A DNA stretch of 64,000 nucleotides, taken from NCBI GenBank assembly GCA_017798145.1, contig CP059069.1, positions 3,395,226 to 3,459,225 of the forward strand. Reading direction: 5' to 3'. The stretch comes from Akkermansiaceae bacterium (lineage in GTDB: Bacteria > Verrucomicrobiota > Verrucomicrobiia > Verrucomicrobiales > Akkermansiaceae). This document shows positions 9,315 to 21,673 of the stretch, piece after piece. The notes under the pieces are model-generated. The model searched no databases. It saw nothing but the letters and a program-made list of their open reading frames with translations, and had not been told where the DNA came from. The number at the start of each line of letters is the position of its first letter. Within the stretch, counting starts at the first letter, position 1. A program made the position numbers and the translations under genes.

Positions 9315-10340
9315 ATGAGAACCTTTTATGGAATCGGGATGGCCTGCGCACTTGCGGCAGGGACGACGTTCGCGGAAGTGAAGATGGAAGCGGGTCTTGG
9401 AACGCTGAAATTCACCGGCGGCGAGGGACCCGGGAAAGGCAAGCATGTGGTCCTGCTGGCTGGCGACGAGGAATACCGCTCCGAGGAGGCCATGCCGGTC
9501 ATGGCACGCATCCTCGCCGAAAAACACGGATTCGACGCCACCGTCCTGTTTTCCGCCAATGAGGATGGCACGATCAATCCTGACGCCGGTGGAAGCCTCA
9601 TGGGCGCGGAATCGCTGGACTCTGCGGACGCCCTCGTGATGTCCCTCCGTTTCCGCCACTACGACGATGCCACGATGGAAAAGTTCAAGGCTGCAGTGGA
9701 TCGCGGGGTTCCGATGGTCGCACTTCGCACCAGCACCCATGTCTTCAATTTCCCCAAGGACAGCAAATGGGCGGTGTGGTCGTGGAACCATGCCAGCGGC
9801 GGATTCGGGAAAACCGTTCTCGGCGAGACATGGATCAGCCACTGGGGCGTCCACAAGAAGGAAGCGACCCGTGGGGCGACCGAACCCGGCCAGGAGAGCA
9901 ACCCGCTGCTCAACGGTGTGTCAGGAATTTTCGGGGACACCGACGTCTATGAGGCCGCACCCCCTGAAGATGCGACGATCTTGCTTCGCGGACTCGTGCT
10001 CAAGGGCATGAAGCCGGAGGACGAACCTGCCGACTACGAGAAAAAACCGAGGGGCGGCACAACCCAGAAAGTGAACGATCCCGCGATGCCCATCGCATGG
10101 ACCCGAGAGGTAAAAAACGATGCAGGGAAAACCAACAAGGTGCTCACCTGCACCATGGGTTCCGCCACCGACCTCGCCAACGAAGGCCTCCGCAGGCTGG
10201 TGGTCAACGGCGTTTTCTGGGGCCTCGGGATTGAAGTGCCGGAAAAGGCCGAAGTCCCGCTACCGGAAGGTTTCGTCCCCACGATGTACGGATTCAAGAC
10301 CTACAAGAAAGGCCTCAAGGCCGCCGATTTCGCCAACTGA
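9315..10340 (+). CDS. Exported ThuA-like domain protein
   Basis: A 341-residue protein of the ThuA-like (trehalose utilisation, class I glutamine amidotransferase-like) fold, common in Planctomycetes and Verrucomicrobia next to sugar-related enzymes. The ATG at 9315 opens a signal peptide (MRTFYGIG...TTFAE). The fold is seen in HVVLLAGDEEYRSEEAMP near the start, the central ADALVMSLRFRHY strand and loop, and VALRTSTHVF. No classical Cys-His-Glu amidotransferase triad is evident, as usual for ThuA. The activity is not established. It starts 68 bp after the alpha-2-macroglobulin stop and may be cotranscribed with it. A strong terminator follows. Confidence 0.75.
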   Translation: MRTFYGIGMACALAAGTTFAEVKMEAGLGTLKFTGGEGPGKGKHVVLLAGDEEYRSEEAMPVMARILAEKHGFDATVLFSANEDGTINPDAGGSLMGAESLDSADALVMSLRFRHYDDATMEKFKAAVDRGVPMVALRTSTHVFNFPKDSKWAVWSWNHASGGFGKTVLGETWISHWGVHKKEATRGATEPGQESNPLLNGVSGIFGDTDVYEAAPPEDATILLRGLVLKGMKPEDEPADYEKKPRGGTTQKVNDPAMPIAWTREVKNDAGKTNKVLTCTMGSATDLANEGLRRLVVNGVFWGLGIEVPEKAEVPLPEGFVPTMYGFKTYKKGLKAADFAN

Positions 10341-10359
10341 TCGGCCTCGAAAATGCTGT

Positions 10360-10393
10360 GCGGCGGTGGGTTTCTTCCCTCCGCCGCTTTTTT
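10360..10393 (+). terminator. Rho-independent terminator after ThuA-like gene
   Basis: Stem GCGGCGG / CCGCCGC, extended inward by GGG / CCC with one T-T mismatch, followed by six T at 10388-10393. It lies 20 bp after the stop codon. Confidence 0.85.
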
Positions 10394-10448
10394 GTATCCC
10401 GGATCGGCTGGAATTCTTCTAGAAAACCACATCAACCACACACCACCC

Positions 10449-11858
10449 ATGCAGCAGGAATTGGAACTCGATACCCACCAGAAAGCCCTCAAGATCAATC
10501 TCGATCCCCGTTGGTACGGAACCTTCGCCGAGATCGGCGCAGGCCAGGAGGTGGTGAGGTGGTTCTTCCGTGTCGGCGGCGCGGCGGGGACAGTTGCGAA
10601 AAGCATGTCCGCCTATGACATGACGGTGAGCGACGCAATCTATGGCGGCGGCGACCGCTACGTTTCCCAATCGCGCTGCCAGGCGATGCTCGACCGCGAA
10701 TACGGCCTGAACCTGGAGCGCCTGAAAACCCAGCGCGGCGACACCACCGCTTTCTTCGCCTTTGCCGATACCGTCGTGGCACGCTCTTTCAAGGGCGGCA
10801 ACGAATGCCATGGCTGGATGGGCTTGAAATTCCAATCCCGCCCCCACGACGAACCGAGCCAGATCATGATCCACGTGCGCATGCTCGATGCGGAGGCATC
10901 CCTCCAGCAGGAGGCGCTGGGCATCGTCGGCGTCAACCTGCTCTTCGGAGGGTTTTTCCTCCACCACGAACCGGAACAACTCGTGGAAAGGCTCCTCGAC
11001 AAGCTGACGACAGGCCGCGTCGAGATCGACATGATCAAGTTCGAGGGCATCGAGTTCCGCTCCGTGGACAACCGGCTCATGGCGCTAAAACTCGTCCAGC
11101 TGGGCCTCAGCGGTGCCGCCATGTTCAGCGCGAGCGGCGAGGTGCTCCAACCTTCCGAAGCCCTCTACAAAAAGGCGGTGCTTGTCGAGCGCGGCAGCTT
11201 CCGCCCGCCCACCAACGTCAACTTCGACATGCTCGAGTGCGCGATGATGAAATTCAAGCTCGACCCCTCGGTCACCGAAAAGGAGGTGCTTCCGATCTTC
11301 GAGCTGACGATGCGAAACCTTCTCGCCGGCGGCAACGATGTGGACAGGAGGGACTTCCTCGCACGCGCGGATCTTCTCGCCGCCTGTGGGATGACAGTGC
11401 TGATTTCCGACTACTTCGAGTATTACAGGCTCGCCGCCTATCTCTCCTGGAGGACCAAGGAGCGCATAGGAATCGTGATGGGGGTTCCATCGCTCATCGA
11501 ACTCTTTGAGGAAAAATACTATACCGCCCTTCCCGGCGGCATCCTCGAAAGCTTCGGGCGTCTCTTCAAACACAACCTCAAGCTCTTCGTCTATCCGCTC
11601 CTCGATGCGGCAAGCGGAACGCCCATCACCAAGGACACCATGAAGGTCGCGCCGGAACTGGAAAAGCTTTACGGATACCTCGCCGACCGCGGCAGCTTTG
11701 TGGATCTCGATAACTATAACCCGGATTTCCTCAGCATATTCTCCCGTGACCTGCTGGTGAAAATCGCGGAGGGCGACCCCACATGGGAAACCTGCGTTCC
11801 CAGTGAGGTTGCGGAACTCATCAAGGCGCGGCGCTTCTTCGGCTACCTGCCCCGCTGA
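10449..11858 (+). CDS. Conserved cytoplasmic protein of unknown function
   Basis: A 469-residue soluble protein. I recognise the family by its conserved opening (YGTFAEIGAGQEV, then FFRVGGAAGTVAKSMSAYDM) and by FFAFADTV, ECHGWMG and QQEALGIVGVNL. Family members in public data are sometimes labelled TonB-dependent receptor, but this protein has no signal peptide, plug or barrel signature, so that label is not supported. The start at 10449 gives the family's usual N-terminus. Features seen are acidic/aromatic clusters and no metal-binding motif. It stands alone after a terminator and overlaps the convergent nitrilase gene by 16 bp at the 3' ends. Function not known. Confidence 0.75.
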   Translation: MQQELELDTHQKALKINLDPRWYGTFAEIGAGQEVVRWFFRVGGAAGTVAKSMSAYDMTVSDAIYGGGDRYVSQSRCQAMLDREYGLNLERLKTQRGDTTAFFAFADTVVARSFKGGNECHGWMGLKFQSRPHDEPSQIMIHVRMLDAEASLQQEALGIVGVNLLFGGFFLHHEPEQLVERLLDKLTTGRVEIDMIKFEGIEFRSVDNRLMALKLVQLGLSGAAMFSASGEVLQPSEALYKKAVLVERGSFRPPTNVNFDMLECAMMKFKLDPSVTEKEVLPIFELTMRNLLAGGNDVDRRDFLARADLLAACGMTVLISDYFEYYRLAAYLSWRTKERIGIVMGVPSLIELFEEKYYTALPGGILESFGRLFKHNLKLFVYPLLDAASGTPITKDTMKVAPELEKLYGYLADRGSFVDLDNYNPDFLSIFSRDLLVKIAEGDPTWETCVPSEVAELIKARRFFGYLPR

Positions 11859-12715
11859 CCCCACAGCCAACGCGAGCTGATCCCAGCGTAAGCATCGATC
11901 CTCCTGTCCCTGAAGAAGGGCCAGATCCGCCGGAAGTCCTCGACCAAGCCGTATTCGATGTCGTGGAAAACGATCTCCTCGTTTTCCACAGAAGCTTTCG
12001 CCACAAGCTCCCCATACGGATTGGCCACGAACGACTGCCCCCAGAACTCGGTGCCTTCATGCGTGCCGGATCTGTTGATTGCGGCAAGGTAGCAGCCGTT
12101 CGCAACCGCATGTCCACGCTGCACGGTTTCCCACGCGCAATGCTGGGCTTTTCCCAACGCGTCCTTCTCCTCGGGAAGCCAACCGATCGCCGTCGGGTAA
12201 ACGATCAGTTCCGCACCCCCGAGCGCCATCAGGCGCGCCGCTTCCGGATACCACTGGTCCCAACAGATCAGCACACCGATTTTCCCGAACGCCGTATCCC
12301 ATACAGGCCACCCGCTGTCTCCGGGCGTGAAATAGAATTTCTCCTCGAAGCCCGGATCCTGCGGAATGTGCGCCTTGCGGTAAATGCCAAGGAGACTGCC
12401 GTCGGCATCATGGATTGCGGCGGTGTTATGGTATAGCCCGGGTCCCCTGTGCTCAAAATGGGAGGAGATGATCACAACACCCAGCTCCCCCGCCAGCGTG
12501 CCCAGCCTCTCCGTCGCAGCCCCAGGTATCTTCTCCGCAAGATCGAACCTTGCCGTATCCTGAACCGTGCAGAAATAGGGCGTAAGGAAAAGCTCCTGCG
12601 TGGCGATGATCCGCGCACCGCCCGACGCGGCGTTGCGGATGAGCGTTTCGTGGTGATCGAACGCTTCCCCTTTGGTGGGGAAGGTGCCGGACTGTAGTAG
12701 TGCGATTCGTGGCAT
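11843..12715 (-). CDS. aguB: Carbon-nitrogen hydrolase, N-carbamoylputrescine amidase-like
   Basis: A 290-residue nitrilase-superfamily amidase. The Glu-Lys-Cys triad is visible: Glu in ATQELFL (about residue 41), Lys in YRKAHIP (about 117) and Cys in VLICWDQWYPEAAR (about 150). Length and the WDQWYPE and GWLPEEK contexts match N-carbamoylputrescine amidases, which release putrescine from N-carbamoylputrescine in the agmatine route. The start at 12715 is chosen because it gives the family's compact MPRIALLQ N-terminus; the longer frame adds 36 unrelated residues. No agmatine deiminase gene is in the window, so the specific substrate is inferred from sequence resemblance alone. Confidence 0.82.
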   Translation of the reverse strand: MPRIALLQSGTFPTKGEAFDHHETLIRNAASGGARIIATQELFLTPYFCTVQDTARFDLAEKIPGAATERLGTLAGELGVVIISSHFEHRGPGLYHNTAAIHDADGSLLGIYRKAHIPQDPGFEEKFYFTPGDSGWPVWDTAFGKIGVLICWDQWYPEAARLMALGGAELIVYPTAIGWLPEEKDALGKAQHCAWETVQRGHAVANGCYLAAINRSGTHEGTEFWGQSFVANPYGELVAKASVENEEIVFHDIEYGLVEDFRRIWPFFRDRRIDAYAGISSRWLWGQRGR

Positions 12716-13045
12716 GTCTTGGTTTCGGATTGGGGCGAGTGTGCAGGCCGGAGGCGCCGAATTCAAGCAGGCATCATTCCTTGCGGCGCGCGCCATAAGA
12801 TCAATTGGGATGTGCCGGCGCATGAAATACTAGACATGTAGTAATTGGCTGCGCGATGGCATCCGAATCGATGTCATGCATGCGATATCCGAACATCAAG
12901 GCGTCAAAGCGAGGCATGGAAGTCGGTTCCCTGGCCATCCAGGCCGTAAAAAGCGGAACAAAGCGGCCAGCCATGCACGATTTCACCCGGGATCGGCCTA
13001 TAGCCATGTCCTCCACCCCTTGCAAATCAAGGGATTACTGCGATG

Positions 13046-13108
13046 ACAAAAAAAATCAGAAAAAAACGCCAAAAACAGATTGACCAGTCCTGGCTGGGCA
13101 GATTAGGG
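13046..13108 (+). promoter_or_regulatory. Candidate rRNA promoter with upstream A-tracts
   Basis: Phased A-runs (13048-13075) precede TTGACC at 13080-13085, a good -35 match. At the right distance (17 bp) the -10 position reads TTAGGG, a poor match. The A-tracts look like an UP element. The assignment is tentative, because other starts further upstream or downstream are possible. Confidence 0.3.
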
Positions 13109-13153
13109 TCTGCCCGTCGCCACGAAAGCGGGCGGCGCGAGAGACAGACGGTC

Positions 13154-13186
13154 GATCGCGGTAAGTAATTACCCGATCGGCTTTTT
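13154..13186 (+). promoter_or_regulatory. Terminator-like hairpin in rRNA leader
   Basis: GATCGCGGTAA (13154-13164) can pair with TTACCCGATC (13169-13178) around a GTAA loop with one bulged base, and five T follow at 13182-13186. It sits 16 bp upstream of boxA. It could act as an attenuator that antitermination overrides, or may only be leader structure. Confidence 0.35.
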
Positions 13187-13202
13187 AGTCCCCTCGAAAC
13201 AA

Positions 13203-13213
13203 GCTCTTTGACA
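13203..13213 (+). promoter_or_regulatory. boxA antitermination site, 16S leader
   Basis: GCTCTTTGACA matches the bacterial rRNA boxA consensus (TGCTCTTTAACA in E. coli), the NusB/NusE loading site. The identical 11 bases recur upstream of 23S at 15406-15416, which supports a functional role. Confidence 0.75.
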
Positions 13214-13303
13214 GTGTGACTCAGCGCAAATCGTGCCAACTGCAAAACGAAAGTTGATCAGGGAAGCAGCCTTAAGCCGGCCAGATTTACGTTGAGATGA
13301 AGA

Positions 13304-13326
13304 AAAAGATTAAATTGTGCGCTGCG
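13304..13326 (+). repeat. 5' arm of 16S processing stalk
   Basis: These 23 bases are the exact reverse complement of 15096-15118, downstream of 16S. The two arms enclose the 16S gene and would form a perfect 23-bp helix, the usual RNase III substrate that releases pre-16S. Confidence 0.85.
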
Positions 13327-13443
13327 CGAAATGTCGCGCAGTACGTAAGGATGCCTGCCTTCGGGTAAGGATCCTTATAAGGTCAATTTGGAATACGATA
13401 TCCTAGGGATCTCCGGATCTCGAAAGATACGCCAACCGAATTT

Positions 13444-14973
<1,530 letters not shown>

Positions 14974-15095
14974 CGGAGTAAATTGCACACGGTTCTCGCC
15001 GTCACTGCAATAGGTCGAGCCCCAATTCATTGGGGTTGCAGCGCCCGCAAGGGACTGCACCTAAAAACAACTAAAAAATCTGCGCGATCAAGTAT

Positions 15096-15118
15096 CGCAG
15101 CGCACAATTTAATCTTTT
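15096..15118 (+). repeat. 3' arm of 16S processing stalk
   Basis: Exact reverse complement of 13304-13326. It lies in the spacer between 16S and tRNA-Ala. A second local hairpin (TGCGCGATCAAGTATCGCA, 15081-15099) overlaps it and may compete with the stalk. Confidence 0.85.
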
Positions 15119-15147
15119 CTCTTCGTCATTTGCACCTCCCTGATAAC

Positions 15148-15223
<76 letters not shown>

Positions 15224-15264
15224 GTGGACATCTCGATAACATCTTGTCCATGGGTAACCCAACC

Positions 15265-15341
<77 letters not shown>

Positions 15342-15405
15342 TCCATCCGGTTGCTACCGGAGCTTCAGAGGTTCGCATTTGTCACACGTCACGGTCACCT
15401 AGTCC

Positions 15406-15416
15406 GCTCTTTGACA
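15406..15416 (+). promoter_or_regulatory. boxA antitermination site, 23S leader
   Basis: GCTCTTTGACA, identical to the 16S-leader copy at 13203-13213. It lies in the spacer after tRNA-Ile, overlapping the start of the 23S processing stalk by two bases, as expected for boxA between the tRNAs and 23S. Confidence 0.7.
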
Positions 15417-15428
15417 TCCATATGGAGA
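15415..15428 (+). repeat. 5' arm of 23S processing stalk
   Basis: CATCCATATGGAGA is the exact reverse complement of 18577-18590. The 14-bp arms enclose 23S and would form the RNase III processing stem for pre-23S. Confidence 0.85.
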
Positions 15429-15637
15429 GAAATAATTTTCTGATTGTATAATAATGTAGCTCATTTGAGCCATTCTTACGCGATACTTGAAAGTATATTC
15501 GAATACCAAATACATCAAATTTTTACGGCAAAGCCAGGGACGCTCGCGTTCCTGGCCGTTAAAATAGAAGAACAGATCGCTGCGGTGAAAACTGTAGCAG
15601 TATGGACTACATTAATAACAGCTGATTTCAATTTAGG

Positions 15638-18500
<2,863 letters not shown>

Positions 18501-18576
18501 CTATTTTTTGAATTCGGATATCAAGTATTGTGTAAGGCTCACATGAGGCCTCGTGAATCAATCATTTAATGAAATA

Positions 18577-18590
18577 TCTCCATATGGATG
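18577..18590 (+). repeat. 3' arm of 23S processing stalk
   Basis: TCTCCATATGGATG, the exact reverse complement of 15415-15428, between 23S and 5S. Confidence 0.85.
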
Positions 18591-18698
18591 CCAGGGAGCG
18601 GGCAGTTTTTGAAAAACTCCGCGACAAGCTAATTCACCGGCAATGTTCCCCAGAGTCCCAGCCCCGAAGTATCAGGCACTAGTGTCTGCACGGGGTTG

Positions 18699-18817
18699 CC
18701 CTCTGGTGACCAGAGCGCGGTGGAACCACCCGGTCCCATTCCGAACCCGGAAGTGAAACGCTGCAGCGCCGATGGTAGTGGGACGATAGGTCCTGTGAGA
18801 GTAGGTCGTCGCCAGGT
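18699..18817 (+). rRNA. rrf: 5S ribosomal RNA
   Basis: About 119 nt with the typical 5S core: TGGTGACCAGAGCG, GGTGGAACCACCCGGTCCCA, TTCCGAACCCGGAAGTGAAA, CGCCGATGGTAGTG and GTGAGAGTAGG. Helix I is formed by CTGGTG at the 5' end and CGCCAG at the 3' end. The exact ends are uncertain by a few bases. Last gene of the operon. Confidence 0.93.
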
Positions 18818-18821
18818 ATAT

Positions 18822-18859
18822 GCCCGGCTCCAAGTAATTGGAGCCGGGCTCTTTTTTTG
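18822..18859 (+). terminator. rRNA operon terminator
   Basis: A perfect 12-bp stem (GCCCGGCTCCAA / TTGGAGCCGGGC, loop GTAA) followed by C and seven T. It lies four bases past the 5S end. Confidence 0.93.
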
Positions 18860-18880
18860 TAATGTCGGGGCAATCTGTTA

Positions 18881-20027
18881 GGTGCTTTGTGAAAAATTAT
18901 TGCCGTTGTTCGTAGTGTGTCCGGCAGACCGAACGGATGGTTTCCGGGCGGTCGAGCAGTGCGCGCAGGGACTCGAAGAGCTTCTTGTTTAGTTTCTCCC
19001 CGCGCTTTGTGATATATCCGGCCATGTGGTGGCTTTTGAGATGCTGCCAGAGCCGTTCGATGGGATAGAGATCGGGGCTGTAGGGAGGAAGGAAGACCGG
19101 TTCGATGTGGTGCCAGTCCAGCCTTTTGGTCTTGTGCCAGCTCGCGTTGTCGAGAACCAGCAGGACGCGCCTCCCTTTCGTTGCCGGAACCTCGGCGGCC
19201 ATGGTGTCGAGGAATGCCTGGAAGACTTCCGCGTCGCAGTGCGGGACGATGAGGCTCACCAGCTGGCCGCTTGCGGGATTGACCGCGCCGACAACATTCT
19301 GGTGGACGTGCCCGCCGTAGTAGCCCTGGGTCGGGCGGGAACCGCGTTTCACCCATTTCTGGCGCGGCCGGGGATCGCCCTCGAAGCCTGCCTCGTCTCC
19401 GAAAAAGACATCGCAGCCGCGACCTTCGAGCATGGCCAGGAGTTCCCCGCAGAAGCTTTCGCGGCGGTCTTCCCATTGTTCGCGGTCTGGGGGCTCGGGC
19501 ATGCGGCGCGGGATGCGTCTGGCGTAGCCGTGCTCGTGGAGGTAGCGCACGAGGGTGCGGTAGGATAGGTCGAGCTGTTTCTCCTCGCGCAGCCAGCCGC
19601 AGAGTTTGGTGACAGTCCAGCGGGTGTGGTTTGCGAGGGAGGGGTCGTCTACAACGGGCAGGATGGTGGAGGCGACGGTTTCGCCCGCCAGCTTGCGCGG
19701 CCTGCCGGGCTGCGGGTGGTGGATGAGGCCGTCGACGCCCATGGAATTGAAGCGTTCCACCCAGAGCCGGACAGTGCGTTCGCTGCGGCGGCTGTTGCGC
19801 ACGACATGCCCGAAGGAGACACCGATGAGCAAAAGGTGGATGGCTTGGAGCCGCCTGACCGACTTGCCGTCGGGGGAACAGTCCATGGCCGCCTCGATCT
19901 CCTTGATGGGGCAGTTCTCAGGGTCTGGCAGATGACGCGGACGGCAGATCCGCTATGATGGAATGGCTCAAACGGTCGTAGCAGTCTTTTCCTGGAGTTT
20001 CTCGGCAATTATTTTTGTCAATCAGTC
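18881..20027 (-). mobile_element. IS630-family insertion sequence
   Basis: An 1147-bp element. The ends are imperfect 24-bp terminal inverted repeats (18881-18904 and 20004-20027). They share the inner AAAAA...ATTGCC part and are each flanked by TA, the dinucleotide target duplicated by this family. The single transposase gene fills the element on the minus strand. The left end is about 20 bp past the rRNA terminator, and the right end abuts a decayed IS66 transposase. The sequence left of the element does not continue the IS66 gene, so the site was rearranged or the TA flanks are partly fortuitous. Confidence 0.8.
18897..19886 (-). CDS. IS630-family transposase
   Basis: A 329-residue DDE transposase. 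Residues about 10-110 form helix-turn-helix domains (RTVRLWVERF, then the HPQPGRPRKL linker and a second winged helix). The catalytic core has DDE landmarks: the first Asp in FFGDEAGFEG, the second in LVLDNASWHKT and the Glu in YSPDLYPIERLWQHLK. These are the classic IS630/Tc1-mariner motifs. The frame is intact, so the element may be active. The first in-frame ATG is at 19886. The frame stays open for about 20 more codons upstream without an ATG, so a non-ATG start or slight N-terminal loss is possible. Confidence 0.92.
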   Translation of the reverse strand: MDCSPDGKSVRRLQAIHLLLIGVSFGHVVRNSRRSERTVRLWVERFNSMGVDGLIHHPQPGRPRKLAGETVASTILPVVDDPSLANHTRWTVTKLCGWLREEKQLDLSYRTLVRYLHEHGYARRIPRRMPEPPDREQWEDRRESFCGELLAMLEGRGCDVFFGDEAGFEGDPRPRQKWVKRGSRPTQGYYGGHVHQNVVGAVNPASGQLVSLIVPHCDAEVFQAFLDTMAAEVPATKGRRVLLVLDNASWHKTKRLDWHHIEPVFLPPYSPDLYPIERLWQHLKSHHMAGYITKRGEKLNKKLFESLRALLDRPETIRSVCRTHYEQRQ

Positions 20028-20029
20028 TA

Positions 20030-20521
20030 TCACATCGAAAGGCAGACCCGCCAAACCGCCGCACCACCGGCCTTCCGCGCACTCATCCGCCGCGCCCGCA
20101 GCCTTTCCATCGTTGATGTACTCCACCTCTTCGTCCACGCTGAACGCCAGCGGCACCTCCCTGGCAGCGACATCGCCCAAGCCATCAAACACACCCCCAA
20201 CCAGTGGCACAAAAAATACTCTTCTGCTTCGGGGACGGAGCGCTCGAACTCAACACCAACCTCGTCGAGAACATGTTCATCCGCAACAAGCTGGGCATGA
20301 AAGACTGGATGTTCTTCGGCAGCCTCGAAGCGGGGCGAACAACGCACCCATCTACACCCTGCTCGACAACTGCCGACCCAGGGACTCGATCGCGAAGACT
20401 ACCTTGTTGAAGTCCTCACGATGCCACCCCCGAGCAAGCCGCCACACTAACCTCCGCCCGAATCGCCACCGAGCGTAAAGCCAAGACAGAAGCGGAAGTC
20501 GAAGCCGAGAAAGTCGCCTGA
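20030..20521 (+). pseudogene. IS66-family transposase remnant (C-terminal part)
   Basis: No single frame is open, but successive frames read as one IS66 transposase C-terminus. First comes an RQTRQTA...FRALIRRARSL...HLPGSDIAQAI segment. After a shift near 20220 comes FCFGDGALELNTNLVEN and LGMKDWMFFGSLEAG. After another near 20335 comes NNAPIYTLLDNCR, then LDREDYLVEVLT, and finally ATPEQAATLTSARIA...EAEKVA with the stop at 20519-20521. At least four frameshifts are needed. The N-terminal two thirds are absent, and the remnant begins at the right end of the IS630 element. Confidence 0.85.
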
Positions 20522-20624
20522 CCGCCCGCACCTCCCACCGCTCCACCAGAGCAACGGCAGGGGGAGGAATTTAGGACGATTGCAGAGGGTATGCAATGAA
20601 TCGTCTTACATCGGCTTATGGGGA

Positions 20625-21620
20625 CTAAGATGATTGCGATGGAATTCGGGCTGAGGTGCCTTCGACCCAGCGAAGCATCCAGCATGCTGCGGTATCCGCC
20701 GAGGCAAGGCCTGGCCTTGCCCGGATGGCGAGACCTAGGCGATTTTGAAACGTGACACAACCTGCGCCGAGCAGCTGGCCTTTCACGACGGGCGGACAAA
20801 ATAACCACGAGTCGGAGGATGGGTTGGACACTTTCGCGTCCCAGGCACCGAGGTTGGAGAATGCCCCTATGTTTCCTTCAGGCTTTGCGCGGTCTCTTGT
20901 GAGGTATTTCACCATGGCTGTATGAGTCAAGAGCGCGCCGAGGCCGAGGAGAAGGTGGTTTGCCCGGTGTTCGCCGTCTTCCAGGCGGCGGCGGATCTGG
21001 CGCTGGATGTCTTGCTCGGTGTCGTCCGTTGAGATGCAGGGCTCCACGCAGCTGACGTGGTTCTCCGTATCAACCGGGTATCTGATATCGCCTCGCAGGT
21101 TGACCGGAATCATCCATGGGATTCGGAGGAGAGGGCGCAGGGTGCTTCTGCGTATCGCCTGATCCAGGTGTTTGAGTAGGAAGCTATTCAATGAGACTCC
21201 GCGCTGACGGCAATTCGATATTATATCTGCGGTTTCCACTTCGCTGAAAATGTGCCATGCGGGTAGCATGGCGCCATGTATGCCGGTATGTGGATGTTGT
21301 TCCCAATCGTGCCGGTTCGCACAGACTTCTTTTGCGTGGCTGTTGCGCCAGAGTTTCCAAAGGGGAGCTATGATATCCCGGCATGGGTTATTTGTTTCCG
21401 GTAGTAGGGGAATTTCGGCGCCGCCATCCCTCAACAATCTAGCAAATCCGCCAATCCCGTCGCAATCGCTGTGGGGGATCCTGATCCATTCGGGTGTTTT
21501 CGAACCTGCGGTAATGCGTCCGTAGAGGATGCTCATGTCATCCCCTGAGGCCTCCGATGCACGGAACCATCGGGAGGCGGTGTTTGGTTTGCATGTTTTT
21601 CTCAAGGCGCCCGGCATCAT
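20625..21620 (-). CDS. Condensation/acyltransferase-like protein of unknown substrate
   Basis: A 331-residue protein. Near residue 50 it has HSDCDGIGG, which fits the HxxxDG active-site motif of the CoA-dependent acyltransferase / condensation superfamily. Further on come LNSFLLKHLDQAI, PWMIPVNLRG, ENHVSCVE and FSNLGAWD, the layout of that fold, where a second conserved region lines the tunnel. The start at 21620 (a neighbouring ATG is at 21617) is chosen because it leaves 53 bp to the divergent MtfA-like gene and has GGAAG upstream; a longer frame would overlap that gene. The product could acylate lipids or small molecules, but there is no biosynthetic context here. Confidence 0.55.
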   Translation of the reverse strand: MMPGALRKTCKPNTASRWFRASEASGDDMSILYGRITAGSKTPEWIRIPHSDCDGIGGFARLLRDGGAEIPLLPETNNPCRDIIAPLWKLWRNSHAKEVCANRHDWEQHPHTGIHGAMLPAWHIFSEVETADIISNCRQRGVSLNSFLLKHLDQAIRRSTLRPLLRIPWMIPVNLRGDIRYPVDTENHVSCVEPCISTDDTEQDIQRQIRRRLEDGEHRANHLLLGLGALLTHTAMVKYLTRDRAKPEGNIGAFSNLGAWDAKVSNPSSDSWLFCPPVVKGQLLGAGCVTFQNRLGLAIRARPGLASADTAACWMLRWVEGTSARIPSQSS

Positions 21621-21673
21621 CGGCTTCCCGATTCCGATTGGCAAGCGAGGCGGGATGCGTTCCGGTAGGTGCA

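Larger units (their letters stand above)
12716..13443 (+). other. Leader and promoter region of the rRNA operon
   Basis: This 728-bp region between the divergent nitrilase gene and 16S has no convincing protein gene; short open frames on both strands look spurious. It contains an A-rich tract and candidate promoter, a terminator-like hairpin, a boxA site and the 5' arm of the 16S processing stalk, each listed separately. It must hold the rRNA promoter(s). Confidence 0.7.

Noticed and set aside
10449..11858. TonB-dependent receptor label for this protein family
   Set aside because: No signal peptide, plug domain, TonB box or beta-barrel pattern; the protein looks cytoplasmic.
12801..13083. 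Short open frames on both strands upstream of the rRNA operon
   Set aside because: No ribosome binding site, no family resemblance, and located in the region expected to hold rRNA promoters.
20575..20605. Hairpin between the IS66 remnant and the condensation-like gene as a terminator
   Set aside because: The arms pair only with a four-base bulge and no T-run follows on either strand.
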